23,587 nucleotides of DNA from positions 1 to 23,587 of IMG/VR virus record IMGVR_UViG_3300035698_021334. The stretch is one strand, 5' to 3'. Origin of the DNA: a virus. The notes beneath the pieces were generated by a model. It was not told the DNA's origin. It saw nothing but the letters and a program-made list of their open reading frames with translations, and did not search any database. A program made the position numbers and the translations under genes. Below are positions 1 to 7,491 of this stretch, piece after piece; the stretch's first letter is position 1, and each line of letters starts with the position of its first letter.

Positions 1-2
1 GA

Positions 3-194
3 AATGCTTTTCTGAAAGCGATTGAATTCATCAACCGTTTGCAGCAGAAATTCAGATTTTTCGAGAATGATTGGTATGCTTCTTTGGATCAACATGCAAA
101 AAGAATACCACTAAACCAGAATATTAATAAGCAAATATGGAGGCCGCGCTTCCCTCCCGCCCTAAAGGACGGGATCCCCGCGCGCGCAATTTGA
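3..194 (+). CDS. C-terminal end of an upstream phage gene (partial)
   Basis: Open frame running in from the left edge and closing at TGA 192-194; only about 63 residues are visible. The first part is a plausible amphipathic helix with several aromatic residues, and the last 18 residues are encoded by a GC-rich stretch unlike the rest. Its stop overlaps the next ATG (TGATG), as usual for coupled phage genes. The gene order suggests a head or neck protein, but no family is recognised. The GC-rich tail coincides with a hairpin at 156-173, so the original C-terminus may have been replaced by inserted sequence. Confidence 0.5.
   Translation, partial: NAFLKAIEFINRLQQKFRFFENDWYASLDQHAKRIPLNQNINKQIWRPRFPPALKDGIPARAI
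156..173. repeat. GC-rich imperfect hairpin, IS200/IS605-end-like
   Basis: CCCGCCC-TAAA-GGACGGG forms a 7-bp stem with one C/A mismatch and a TAAA loop, inside a markedly GC-rich 50-bp patch (about 140-190) in an AT-richer region. Hairpins of this composition with an unpaired base are typical of IS200/IS605-family subterminal ends. No transposase is present, so this could be a solo end, a small palindromic element, or coincidence. Confidence 0.35.
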
Positions 195-373
195 TGGCAA
201 AAGACTGGATTCAAGGGATGAAAATGAAAAAAGGCGCTCTTCGCTCTGAATTGGGCATCAAGAAAGGCAAGACCATCCCTAAAGCAATGCTGGCGAAAGC
301 AGCGAAAGGAAAAGGAGTGGAAGCTAAGCGTGCGCGCCTTGCTGAAACGCTTGGATCATTTAAAAAACGATAG
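194..373 (+). CDS. Small basic phage protein (conserved structural-region type)
   Basis: 59 residues from ATG 194, which overlaps the upstream stop. A longer reading from 137 exists but its extra N-terminus is encoded by the GC-rich hairpin patch and looks artefactual. The protein is very basic. It contains a pattern I recognise from small ORFs in many phage structural regions: a start followed by W-I-Q-G, then K-K-G-A-L-R, then K-K-G-K-x-I-P and a C-terminal K-R-A-R-L-A. The function of that family is unknown; it may be a virion-associated or DNA-binding protein. No good Shine-Dalgarno site precedes ATG 194, perhaps because the hairpin displaced it. Translation may depend on coupling. Confidence 0.65.
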   Translation: MAKDWIQGMKMKKGALRSELGIKKGKTIPKAMLAKAAKGKGVEAKRARLAETLGSFKKR

Positions 374-381
374 GAGAGAAA

Positions 382-621
382 ATGAAAAAGATGAAAGAAA
401 AGATGCCCCCATCCAAGAAATTGGTTAAGAGTGGTGGAAAGCAAGTAGCAGGACGGAAATATTCTCAAGCGAAAGAAGAGTATGATGATAAGATCGGCGA
501 TGAAGACAATTATCCATCACGCAAACCTGCGGATATTTCAGGCGCTTTGAGAAGAGACAAAGAGGGTTATTCCAAAAAGCCTCGTGTGAAGCCTTCTACA
601 GTGAAAGGTAAGGGGCGTTAA
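382..621 (+). CDS. Small basic protein of unknown function
   Basis: 79 residues, start fixed by AGGAGA six to seven bases upstream of ATG 382. Highly charged and lysine-rich at both ends, with a short acidic middle (Y-D-D-K-I-G-D-E-D). No membrane segment, probably largely disordered. It sits between two virion-region genes with gaps of 8 and 1 bases, so it is part of the late structural operon. It could be a scaffold-like, DNA-condensing or internal head protein, but nothing in the sequence settles this. Confidence 0.7.
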   Translation: MKKMKEKMPPSKKLVKSGGKQVAGRKYSQAKEEYDDKIGDEDNYPSRKPADISGALRRDKEGYSKKPRVKPSTVKGKGR

Positions 622-622
622 T

Positions 623-1213
623 ATGGCATGGAGTTCCACATTTCCAGACGGAACCCAGTCCGTAAAGGCGAATCAGCCTATTGGACAGGGCAATACTACA
701 TACATTGAAACGGAGCTCAATAAAGATCACTATTGGAATATAGGATCTGATGAGAATGGCCGTCACAAGTCGATCAATATGAAGAATCTTCCCTTAGACC
801 CCGCGGCTCCTTCATCTGGTATGGACGGAGTAATTTATCTAAAATTAGCTAATGCAACCGCTCAAGGGTTTTTTAAAAACACTCTTGCTGCCTATCAATT
901 CATTCCTGGATATTTGACAGGAGTATTTAATGTTGGAACTTCTTATGCAGATATGGTACTCCTTCCAGCTAATTGTTATGGACAGATTTATATGTATATA
1001 GTTGGGTCCGAGGATAGGTTTGCGTTTGGAACGTTTAACGTATCTCCAACCGTTTGTCAGGCTTTTATTACTCCTCAATTTGTAGGAAATTCAGGAACTG
1101 CTAGCTTTCCTCTTAGGTTTGGAAGTGGAACGGAAGCGGTCAATCTTAATCTTAGGGTGAAAAGTGTATCAACGGGAAACTGGCAATATAGAATCACATA
1201 TTGGGCGAAATAA
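623..1213 (+). CDS. Phage virion protein with fibre/decoration-type N-terminus
   Basis: 196 residues, starting one base after the upstream stop with a GGGG-rich ribosome site before ATG 623. The first 60 residues match a pattern I know from phage structural proteins: F-P-D-G-T-x-S-V-K-A-N, then N-T-T-Y-I-E-T, then N-K-D-H-Y-W-N-I-G, then R-H-K. This is usually an N-terminal attachment region of tail-fibre or decoration proteins. The rest is rich in beta-prone segments with regularly spaced glycines, consistent with a beta-sandwich. The stop is immediately followed by ATG of the tail-hub gene. The exact location in the particle is inferred only. Confidence 0.65.
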   Translation: MAWSSTFPDGTQSVKANQPIGQGNTTYIETELNKDHYWNIGSDENGRHKSINMKNLPLDPAAPSSGMDGVIYLKLANATAQGFFKNTLAAYQFIPGYLTGVFNVGTSYADMVLLPANCYGQIYMYIVGSEDRFAFGTFNVSPTVCQAFITPQFVGNSGTASFPLRFGSGTEAVNLNLRVKSVSTGNWQYRITYWAK

Positions 1214-3115
1214 ATGGACATTTATGAGATCACAGGATATCGGACAGGTCAGGATCAATCAGGTGTAAACTTTCTTGAGCCTCCCGATGCTTTTAGTCTC
1301 ATTAAAAACGGATATATCAACCGTCAAGTATTACAATCGCGCAAGGGATTTTCGCAATTTGCGAATAGACTAGGGTCTAACCTTGGAGAACAGGCGGACG
1401 GGACTCGTGTCATGGGTATTTTCGAACATGTACTGCCTAATAGGACAAAACAGCTTTTAGTTTGTTCTAAAAAATATCTGTATAAATATAATTCAACATC
1501 TAATCTTTTTGAGCAGATTCCTCCTATTGCTCCTGCGGCGGATTTTGCTATTTCTGGAAATGACGACTATGTCAGTGGCGTTTCTTACCCTACATTTACT
1601 TACGCAGCTCGATTCGTTTTCACTGGGAAGGGGATGACGGATATATATTTTTATGACGGTACAAATGTCAGAAGTTACACAAGTACAGCCGCGGCAGATA
1701 ATCCGGCCTTTGCTCAACCTCCTGCTGGAACGGGAAATATCACAAAAGCTTTTTATGTCCTGGTCTTTGGTGGGCGTATTAATTTCTGTTCTCCGACTAT
1801 TAATGGATTAGTGCAAGCTCAGATGATTTTGTATTCGGGGATTCGCAATGTTGCAGCTCTTGCCGCTGATGGAAAGGGTGATAAATTCAATGTCGCCGGA
1901 TCGGGAACAAAAGTTGCGAGCACATGGGAAAATATGAATGGGGCTTCCCTTCTAGGGCCAACGATAGCTCTCAATTTCCAGAGATCCCAATGGAGAATTG
2001 ATCTAACCTCCGATTTATTCAATCCTTATTCTTTACAACAAATCCCCTCAACTCTAGGAACTGATGCTCCTTTCTCGGCGGCTCAATGGGAATATAAAGT
2101 TGTTTCATTTGGGAAGCCTGGGATTATCGCAATGGATACGCGACAATCTGCACGAATCGATCAGAAGATTCCTTTATTCACTCAAGACTCGATGGATTCA
2201 GGTTTGTTCGGGTTGACATACGGAGGATTTGATCGGATAAATTCTCAATTTCTATGGGCTTATAAGGATGCTATTGAGAATCCAGAGGGGACTACTCAAG
2301 ATAAAGTGTTGTGCAAAAACTACCTCGAAAATAGTTGGTCCGTATTTGATATGTATTTCAGCGTCTTCGGCCAAACAGATTTAGGGACTGAATTAGCATG
2401 GAACAATATTGACGAAAACATAAATCCGTCATGGCTTGAATGGAATACAACCGAGGAGATCTGGAATCAGATCGGACAGACGAAAGATCAACAAAAAACT
2501 CTTGCCGGGGATAACGATGGATTTGTTTATCAGATTCACCAAGATTTCGATGATTACTTTCTCAATATTTCTGGAATTACCCAGGCCTTCCCAGCCGTTA
2601 TAACCGTCTCTCACCCTCAATTTGAAGTTGGGGATTTAGTGGTGATTGAAGGAGTGGTTGGCATGACAGAGATTAACGGCCAAACAGTAGCTATCGAATC
2701 GGTGTTGGGGGATACGATTACAGTACCAATAGATAGTACCAACTATTCGCCCTATATTTCTGGAGGGACCGTCTCAGGTATAATCGATTTTCAGGCGAAG
2801 ATGAATCCGTTTAATCCTTACAGATCATTGGGGCGTAAAATCTGGATTTCACATGTAGAGTTTTTGTTAGATACGAATGCGGGATTTTTAATGGTGGACG
2901 TTTATGAAGATGAGCAAGAGTCTCCTTTCCTGAGTGATATTCCGATTATCCCTTCCGTTTCATTGATAACACAGGCAAGAGAATGGATTACGATGAGTAT
3001 AAATTCGGAAGCTAACTTTTTGACATTTGTCTTGAAGCAAAAAAGCGCGGGTGTCCAGGTGCGTATGACCTCGATGAGGTTGCATTGCAAACAGGGAGGG
3101 TTTACAAGTGGGTAA
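1214..3115 (+). CDS. Large tail-hub / tail-accessory protein (P22 gp10-like role)
   Basis: 633 residues beginning directly after the previous stop (TAAATG). The N-terminus (G-V-N-F-L-E-P-P-D-A-x-x-L-I-K-N-G-Y-I, then R-K-G-F) resembles podovirus tail proteins that open with a short hook and continue into blade-like beta repeats. Aromatic/Gly-rich strands recur through residues 60-430, suggesting a beta-propeller. Residues about 464-520 carry the G-D-L-V-V-I-E-G-V-x-G-M-T-E-I-N-G pattern of the FCCH-like beta-barrel module widespread in phage tail proteins. The position ahead of the ejection genes fits P22 gp10 or a similar hub, where it would plug and extend the portal. Family assignment is by pattern only. 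Confidence 0.65.
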   Translation: MDIYEITGYRTGQDQSGVNFLEPPDAFSLIKNGYINRQVLQSRKGFSQFANRLGSNLGEQADGTRVMGIFEHVLPNRTKQLLVCSKKYLYKYNSTSNLFEQIPPIAPAADFAISGNDDYVSGVSYPTFTYAARFVFTGKGMTDIYFYDGTNVRSYTSTAAADNPAFAQPPAGTGNITKAFYVLVFGGRINFCSPTINGLVQAQMILYSGIRNVAALAADGKGDKFNVAGSGTKVASTWENMNGASLLGPTIALNFQRSQWRIDLTSDLFNPYSLQQIPSTLGTDAPFSAAQWEYKVVSFGKPGIIAMDTRQSARIDQKIPLFTQDSMDSGLFGLTYGGFDRINSQFLWAYKDAIENPEGTTQDKVLCKNYLENSWSVFDMYFSVFGQTDLGTELAWNNIDENINPSWLEWNTTEEIWNQIGQTKDQQKTLAGDNDGFVYQIHQDFDDYFLNISGITQAFPAVITVSHPQFEVGDLVVIEGVVGMTEINGQTVAIESVLGDTITVPIDSTNYSPYISGGTVSGIIDFQAKMNPFNPYRSLGRKIWISHVEFLLDTNAGFLMVDVYEDEQESPFLSDIPIIPSVSLITQAREWITMSINSEANFLTFVLKQKSAGVQVRMTSMRLHCKQGGFTSG

Positions 3116-3371
3116 AATTGCAGACGTTCTCTCAGTGGGCGATCGTGAAGGCATGACAGTTGAAGAGCTTTTGCGCATTGTTGAGGACATGTATATTAAG
3201 ATTGCCAGCTCTCTTAATTCGAAACCTGATATCGTGCAAAGAGATACAAATGGGCAAGCGTCCGATACATTTTTGAGTAACGGGGATATAAATATTAATC
3301 TCTCAACTAACAAGGTTGAGATGCTGACGAATCACCAAGCGACCACGGTCACTTGGACAACATTATCTTAG
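3108..3371 (+). CDS. Small conserved tail-region protein
   Basis: 87 residues starting at GTG 3108, eight bases inside the end of the tail-hub gene, with a GGAGG site eight bases upstream supporting that start. N-terminal half helical (about 1-35), C-terminal half beta (Q-A-S-D-T-F-L-S-N-G-D-I-N-I-N, then K-V-E-M-L-T-N). I have seen this layout in small proteins adjacent to tail-hub genes of environmental podophages; no biochemical role is known to me. Overlap and strand place it in the late virion operon. Confidence 0.7.
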   Translation: MGKIADVLSVGDREGMTVEELLRIVEDMYIKIASSLNSKPDIVQRDTNGQASDTFLSNGDININLSTNKVEMLTNHQATTVTWTTLS

Positions 3372-3380
3372 GGAGAGCTT

Positions 3381-4031
3381 ATGTCTTCAGCCATATCGAA
3401 TATAGCAAGCACAGCAGGAACAGGTTTCATGATGGGTGGTCCCTGGGGGGCGGCCGCAGGCGCAGGGCTTGGCGCATTAGGGTCAGTTTTCGGAGGTATG
3501 CTTGGAGGCCAAAAAGAAACTAAGCTCCAAGGTCAACAAAAGCAACTTGTCGATCAATTGCTCGGTTCTTTGCAAGGTAAAGGACCGTATAGCGATTTGT
3601 TCTCAGCCGATGAAGGGACATTCAAGAGAATGTACTCCGATCCTGCGCGCAGGCAATTTCAGAATATAACGGCTCCACAAATTCAGCAGCAATTCTTGGC
3701 TGCCGGACAAGAAGGAGGATCTGGTATTGAGGATGCGCTTGCACGGGCCGGCATTGATATGGATGCAAAACTCATTCAGGGATTCCAACAATTCCAACAG
3801 GGTGGTCAGAATCGTCAGATGGATGCGATGAGCCGGATTCTAAGCCAGCAAGGCGCGCCTGATGAGTTAGAATTTTGGGATAAGCTCAAAGGAGCTACGG
3901 GTGGGTATCTTTCAAGTCCTTCATTTGGCCAAGGTGCAAAAGATATTTTTGGCGCGTTTAGCCAACCTAAACCTCCCCTCGATCAATCGATAGTTAACCC
4001 ACCTTTACCAACAGTAGGATTCCTATCATGA
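3381..4031 (+). CDS. Probable ejection (internal virion) protein 1
   Basis: 216 residues with a good ribosome site (GGGAGAG) before ATG 3381. Residues about 15-45 form a Gly/Ala-rich hydrophobic stretch of the G-x-x-x-G type expected for membrane insertion. This is followed by a Gln-rich, helix-forming region (about 50-160), a combination seen in P22 gp7/gp14-like and T7 internal core proteins that are ejected to build a channel across the cell envelope. Its stop overlaps the next start as ATGA, and two further ejection-like genes follow. The role is inferred from composition and order. Confidence 0.65.
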   Translation: MSSAISNIASTAGTGFMMGGPWGAAAGAGLGALGSVFGGMLGGQKETKLQGQQKQLVDQLLGSLQGKGPYSDLFSADEGTFKRMYSDPARRQFQNITAPQIQQQFLAAGQEGGSGIEDALARAGIDMDAKLIQGFQQFQQGGQNRQMDAMSRILSQQGAPDELEFWDKLKGATGGYLSSPSFGQGAKDIFGAFSQPKPPLDQSIVNPPLPTVGFLS

Positions 4032-4690
4032 GCATGCCATCACCATTTGAATTAGCAAAAGGCATCGGAACACAGTTTGGAGATGTTCAAAAACATATTA
4101 GTGAACAAAACACGATGAATCAGATCTTGCAAGAGGCTCGCAATCCTCAAGGTGCTCCCGATATCGGAAAGATCCTCTCGTACGCTTCGAATTTATCACC
4201 AGAGAAACAACAGTTGGTGAATAATTATTTGCAGCAGATTCAAAAGCCACAGAAAGATGAAAGACAAATAAAATCTGAAGAAGCAACACAACAAGTCCAA
4301 GGTGCGTTCAGTAGAGCCGAGGAAATATTAGATTCTGGAAGTACTGGATTTAGTCTGGGCGCGCTAATGCCCAAAGGAAGGGAAATGCGGGCAGAATTAG
4401 ACACACTCGGAGAAGTGTTTATAAGTAATTTGATCCCTTTACTAAACCCACGAGGAACTATTTCTCAAGCCAGATTTAATTATATAAAAAGTTTAGTACC
4501 TGGTTCGTCGGATACGGATGCAACAATAAAAGGAAAGTTGGCCGCTCTTAAGGACATCTTTAAATTGCAAGGCCAAGAGAAGAAGATGGAAAAAACAGCG
4601 AAAACAAGAGAAATGAAAGATGCGCAAGGAAATTCTTATGATATTCCTGCTGAACTTTACGAAAAGGCTCTTGCTCAAGGACTAAAATAA
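4028..4690 (+). CDS. Probable ejection protein 2
   Basis: 220 residues, start in an ATGA overlap with the upstream gene. Predicted almost entirely alpha-helical and Gln/Glu/Lys rich, with a likely coiled coil around residues 45-100. The middle section (about 105-185, including L-N-P-R-G-x-I-S-x-A-R-F-N-Y-I) is more ordered and looks like a conserved domain; the C-terminus is basic. No signal peptide or membrane segment. Position between two ejection-type genes matches the three-protein set gp7/gp20/gp16 of P22, of which gp20 is similarly helical and Gln-rich. The product may be injected with the DNA. Confidence 0.6.
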   Translation: MSMPSPFELAKGIGTQFGDVQKHISEQNTMNQILQEARNPQGAPDIGKILSYASNLSPEKQQLVNNYLQQIQKPQKDERQIKSEEATQQVQGAFSRAEEILDSGSTGFSLGALMPKGREMRAELDTLGEVFISNLIPLLNPRGTISQARFNYIKSLVPGSSDTDATIKGKLAALKDIFKLQGQEKKMEKTAKTREMKDAQGNSYDIPAELYEKALAQGLK

Positions 4691-4691
4691 T

Positions 4692-6734
4692 ATGAGTGAA
4701 AAATTGGATTTTTCTCAATTTCTTAGAAAGACAGACAAAACTCCTTCACAAGAAGAGTCAATTTCCGAATTTGCTCAATATAAAAGAAAACCAGAAACTC
4801 CGAAGCGTGGACTTTACGAACAATTTGTAGAACGTCCGGGACAAATAGCCGGTCAAGCCGCAGTGGCTGGCATTCGGGCCCTTCCTAGGACAGCTTTTGA
4901 TTTACTAAAAACAGTTGTCTCAGCGACAGGTGGGGACATTTCTAAGTTGGAAAAAGCACAAAGTCAATCCCCTGAATGGTTGAAATCTGCTGCATCAAAA
5001 GCATTCCCTACTTACGAAGAAGTGCGCACAGGTCAACAAGGCCAGAAAACTTTTACTGAAGATAAATTGCTGGCTCAACCAGAAGGTGCATTTGAACGCG
5101 GAATTGAAAAATTCGGAAGATTTGTCGGAGAGGCCCCTGCATTTGGTGGAGTGGGAGGGGTAAAAGGATTAGCTTCTCTAGGTGGGTTAGCTACAGGTGT
5201 TCAGGTAGCTGAAGAGAGCGAATTAGGCCCTGTAGGACAGATCTTGTCAGGTGTGGCAGGAGCGTTCGTTCCTGGGGCTGCATTAGGTACACTCAAAGGC
5301 GTAGCTAAAGCGCTCACGGCTCCCAAGAAATTGATTGCGAAGGGCGTTTCTTTATTTACTCCAAAGGATACTCTTGCTCTTCAGAAACAAATTATAAGTG
5401 ATGCGCGAGAGGCTGGAGTTCAGTTAGATATCGGTTCTTTGACAAACAGTAAGATGATGAAAGGTCTTCAAACTCATTTAGCTCAATCCCCCCTCACTGG
5501 AAACGCTCTTGAAGAATTAAAGGGACGGTTATCGGCACAAGTAGTAGGTGGGTATAAGACTATCGCTGAAGATTTAGGTAATGCAAAATTTGAGACTGTG
5601 CATGATGCTGGAGAAGCGGTACAAAATAGACTTAGGGTCGAACGCGATGTAAGCAAAGCTCAATACAGCAATATCTATAATGAAGCTACAAAAAGACTAA
5701 CTGATAAGTCGACTGTTTATCCTGATCGAATCATTTCTATGATTGATAAATTAGAAACTCAGCTTAAGCCAGGGAGTTTAAAAGGAACTGAACAAAAAGC
5801 AGTCTTACAATTTATTGAAGATCTAAAAAAGGATGTGATGCATCCTACCGGGGAGTTGAAGTCTGCTAAAGTTAAAGACCTGATAAATGACAAGATCGCT
5901 ATACATGATATCGTAGATTATGAAATTGAAGGTGGCACAAAACAGTTATTAAAACAACTTGCGAAAGAGATTGATACGACAATTCAACAATACGGTCGAG
6001 AAGATGCTCAATTTGCTAAAAACTATAAGTTAGCTGACAAGAAATTTGGTGAGCATGCAAGCACTTTCCGCAATAAAAATATCGCCTCTTCATTAAAAAC
6101 ACAAGATCCGCGACAGATCCTCACAAAAATGAATACCACTCGGGGGATTAGAGATATCAAAAAGGCATTAGATTCCTCAGCTCAAGGCAAAGAGCTATTT
6201 AAAGATCTCTCAAGATTTAAATTGGATCAGATCCTAGAAAAAAATCTTGAGTACGGGCTTAACCATAATATTAAATTCGGAGGGTTCGCAGGATCCCTGA
6301 AACACGGAAATAACAGGGAGATAGTTAATGAGTTATTGGGTCCAGAAGCTTCTAATCGCCTCGACAAACTAATGAAAACATCAGGGACCATCGCCGATTC
6401 GGCTACTAAATTCTTGAATACGAGTCAATCTCAGGTATCTCTTGTAAGTTTAGCTTTTGCTGGCAAGTTAATGTCGGATATCGCTCGGGTATTTTCTGGG
6501 GATATTCTCCCTGTAGTAAAAACAGTGGGAACCTTGGTCGCAGTTCGCAAGGTATCCAAGTTGATATCTGATCCTAAGTTTCTTAAATTATTAGAAGAGG
6601 CTATTTTAGCATCTAAAACCAACAATCCTCATATCATGGAAAGGGCTGCATCTCGATTAAAAGATGGGTCTAAAATAGCCCTTCGAACAGCAAGCGATCT
6701 GCCTTCCGATGTCTCCTCTCCTCAAGACGAATAA
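4692..6734 (+). CDS. Probable large ejection protein (P22 gp16-like)
   Basis: 680 residues; ATG 4692 one base after the upstream stop. The first 80 residues are polar and disordered. Residues about 140-205 are Gly/Ala-rich and hydrophobic (runs such as G-G-V-G-G-V-K-G-L-A and V-G-Q-I-L-S-G-V-A-G-A), suggesting membrane-active segments. Residues about 215-540 are long charged helices, and a second hydrophobic Ala/Val/Leu patch lies near residues 575-625. Size, composition and third place in the set fit a pilot protein that enters the host membrane during DNA delivery. The last 65 bases overlap a convergent leftward gene. No enzymatic motif (for example lytic transglycosylase) is visible. Confidence 0.65.
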   Translation: MSEKLDFSQFLRKTDKTPSQEESISEFAQYKRKPETPKRGLYEQFVERPGQIAGQAAVAGIRALPRTAFDLLKTVVSATGGDISKLEKAQSQSPEWLKSAASKAFPTYEEVRTGQQGQKTFTEDKLLAQPEGAFERGIEKFGRFVGEAPAFGGVGGVKGLASLGGLATGVQVAEESELGPVGQILSGVAGAFVPGAALGTLKGVAKALTAPKKLIAKGVSLFTPKDTLALQKQIISDAREAGVQLDIGSLTNSKMMKGLQTHLAQSPLTGNALEELKGRLSAQVVGGYKTIAEDLGNAKFETVHDAGEAVQNRLRVERDVSKAQYSNIYNEATKRLTDKSTVYPDRIISMIDKLETQLKPGSLKGTEQKAVLQFIEDLKKDVMHPTGELKSAKVKDLINDKIAIHDIVDYEIEGGTKQLLKQLAKEIDTTIQQYGREDAQFAKNYKLADKKFGEHASTFRNKNIASSLKTQDPRQILTKMNTTRGIRDIKKALDSSAQGKELFKDLSRFKLDQILEKNLEYGLNHNIKFGGFAGSLKHGNNREIVNELLGPEASNRLDKLMKTSGTIADSATKFLNTSQSQVSLVSLAFAGKLMSDIARVFSGDILPVVKTVGTLVAVRKVSKLISDPKFLKLLEEAILASKTNNPHIMERAASRLKDGSKIALRTASDLPSDVSSPQDE

Positions 6735-6930
6735 GTTTCAAATCAATCACTTGTTGCCTCTCTAATTCTAAGTTGGCAATCTTGCATTCCTCTGCGATCC
6801 GATCCTCATCTTTACAAAAATCATAAAACCACTTCCATACTAAAGGGACGGCTAGAAATCCCAAAGGATACCCAAAAAAAAGGCCAACCAGCCCAGATAT
6901 AATTAAAACACCAATGATGTCTTTAAACAT
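6670..6930 (-). CDS. Small membrane protein, candidate superinfection-exclusion/moron product
   Basis: 86 residues read leftward, converging on and overlapping the large ejection gene by 65 bases. AGGGGG lies five bases before the ATG, and a sigma70-like promoter lies just upstream. Residues about 4-35 are strongly hydrophobic (one long or two short membrane segments around a G-Y-P-L-G turn). Residues 38-86 are a charged helix rich in Glu, Arg and Leu that could form a cytoplasmic coiled coil. Its own promoter and opposite strand mark it as an accessory gene. In P22 the membrane protein SieA lies at this place, next to gene 16, and blocks DNA entry of related phages. An equivalent role is inference; a holin or spanin-like role is also possible. 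Confidence 0.7.
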   Translation of the reverse strand: MFKDIIGVLIISGLVGLFFGYPLGFLAVPLVWKWFYDFCKDEDRIAEECKIANLELERQQVIDLKLIRLEERRHRKADRLLFEGLF

Positions 6931-6952
6931 AATCCCCCTATAATTTGACGAT

Positions 6953-6980
6953 ATAATACCACAACTGTCATTTAATTCAA
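6953..6980 (-). promoter_or_regulatory. Sigma70-like promoter for the 86-residue membrane protein
   Basis: On the minus strand TTGAAT (6975-6980) and TATTAT (6953-6958) are 16 bases apart, placing transcription start near 6945, about 15 bases before the ATG and just before its AGGGGG ribosome site. It overlaps the end of the upstream leftward reading frame, so this gene can be expressed on its own. Confidence 0.55.
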
Positions 6981-7162
6981 TTAGCGATCTTTCTTTTATT
7001 ATTACTAATTTTGATTTGATGTTTCGTGCGTCTTTTCCTTGGGATCTTGGTGTCCTCGGTGTTGATCACAGAAAAAATAAATTCAGAAGGCCGACCATTA
7101 GATTGAAACAGACCGTGATATTCGTTCGAGTTGGGTGACCGTCTATAGAATTCCTGACTTTG
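6977..7162 (-). other. Coding-like open frame without a start codon (possible frameshifted gene part)
   Basis: 61 codons are open in this frame between TGA (7163-7165) and TGA (6977-6979), without ATG, GTG or TTG in the first half. The translation looks like a real protein: S-P-N-S-N-E-Y-H-G-L-F-Q, then N-G-R-P-S-E-F-I-F-S-V-I-N-T-E-D-T-K-I-P, ending in a basic K-R-R-T-K-H-Q-I-K tail that could bind nucleic acid. The overlapping frame (7066-7227) has a good start but ends in an unconvincing hydrophobic tail. A single -1 shift near 7160 would join its first 22 codons to this frame, giving about 83 residues. Real frameshifting, a mutation or a base error are all possible. Confidence 0.45.
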
Positions 7163-7227
7163 TCAATCAAAAGAGCGCAAAGGGATGTATCATCTTTTTT
7201 GGACTTTTTGGTTAGATCATTTTTCAT
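7066..7227 (-). CDS. Small ORF coupled to the RHH gene (possibly frameshifted)
   Basis: 53 residues as read. ATG 7227 has AAGGAG seven bases upstream and lies inside the end of the RHH gene, so translation from here is well supported. The first 22 residues are Lys/Asp-rich and polar; after about residue 30 the reading turns into Thr/Asn/Leu/Phe-rich sequence ending in a hydrophobic run that looks out of frame. The alternative -1 frame downstream is more protein-like, so the native product may be longer and different at its C-terminus. Function unknown; location beside a small regulator suggests a partner or target gene. Confidence 0.45.
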   Translation of the reverse strand: MKNDLTKKSKKDDTSLCALLIDKVRNSIDGHPTRTNITVCFNLMVGLLNLFFL

Positions 7228-7366
7228 TTGCAGTCTCCTTGAGTTCTTTGATTCTGTCTTTCACGGCGATACGGATAAATTGGCTCATTGTCTTATGAGT
7301 GAGAACACACATGATTTTGAGCTCCGTCCATTCACTATCTGGAATTTCGAAAGTTATCCGTGCCAT
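7217..7366 (-). CDS. Ribbon-helix-helix (Arc/Mnt/CopG-type) DNA-binding protein
   Basis: 49 residues, ATG 7366 with AGG about eight bases upstream. The layout is that of a minimal RHH repressor: a basic N-terminal beta strand (R-I-T-F-E-I-P, residues 3-9), helix A (about 11-25), a T-M-S-Q turn, and helix B (about 28-44, F-I-R-I-A-V-K-D-R-I). Arc and Mnt of P22 are of this size and fold and act as dimers or tetramers on operators. This is the first gene of a leftward island between the ejection genes and the fibre gene, where P22 carries mnt and arc. It probably represses its own island, the facing fibre promoter, or both. An antitoxin of CopG/ParD type is an alternative. Confidence 0.65.
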   Translation of the reverse strand: MARITFEIPDSEWTELKIMCVLTHKTMSQFIRIAVKDRIKELKETANEK

Positions 7367-7428
7367 TTTTGTGCCTATATGTTTTTTGTAATTTTCTCAT
7401 GAATCGTCTTTAAAAGCGAAAAAAGATT

Positions 7429-7456
7429 TTGGATTAAAATAAGCTTTACATACATT
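7429..7456 (+). promoter_or_regulatory. Probable promoter of the first fibre gene
   Basis: TTGGAT (7429-7434) and TACATT (7451-7456) with a 16-base spacer, followed 35 bases later by ATG 7492 with AGGAG (7481-7485). A promoter is needed here because the preceding island is transcribed the other way. The region is AT-rich and could also hold operators for the RHH protein; I see no perfect palindrome. Confidence 0.45.
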
Positions 7457-7491
7457 GAGGTTAAGAAAGAAAAATTATTCAGGAGTTTAAG

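Noticed and set aside
2960-3313. Leftward 117-codon frame across the tail-hub end
   Set aside because: Lies opposite two well-supported genes, no start signals, low-quality composition.
7160-7402. Rightward 80-codon frame opposite the RHH gene
   Set aside because: No ribosome site, Phe/Ser-rich antisense composition; the leftward RHH frame is far better supported.
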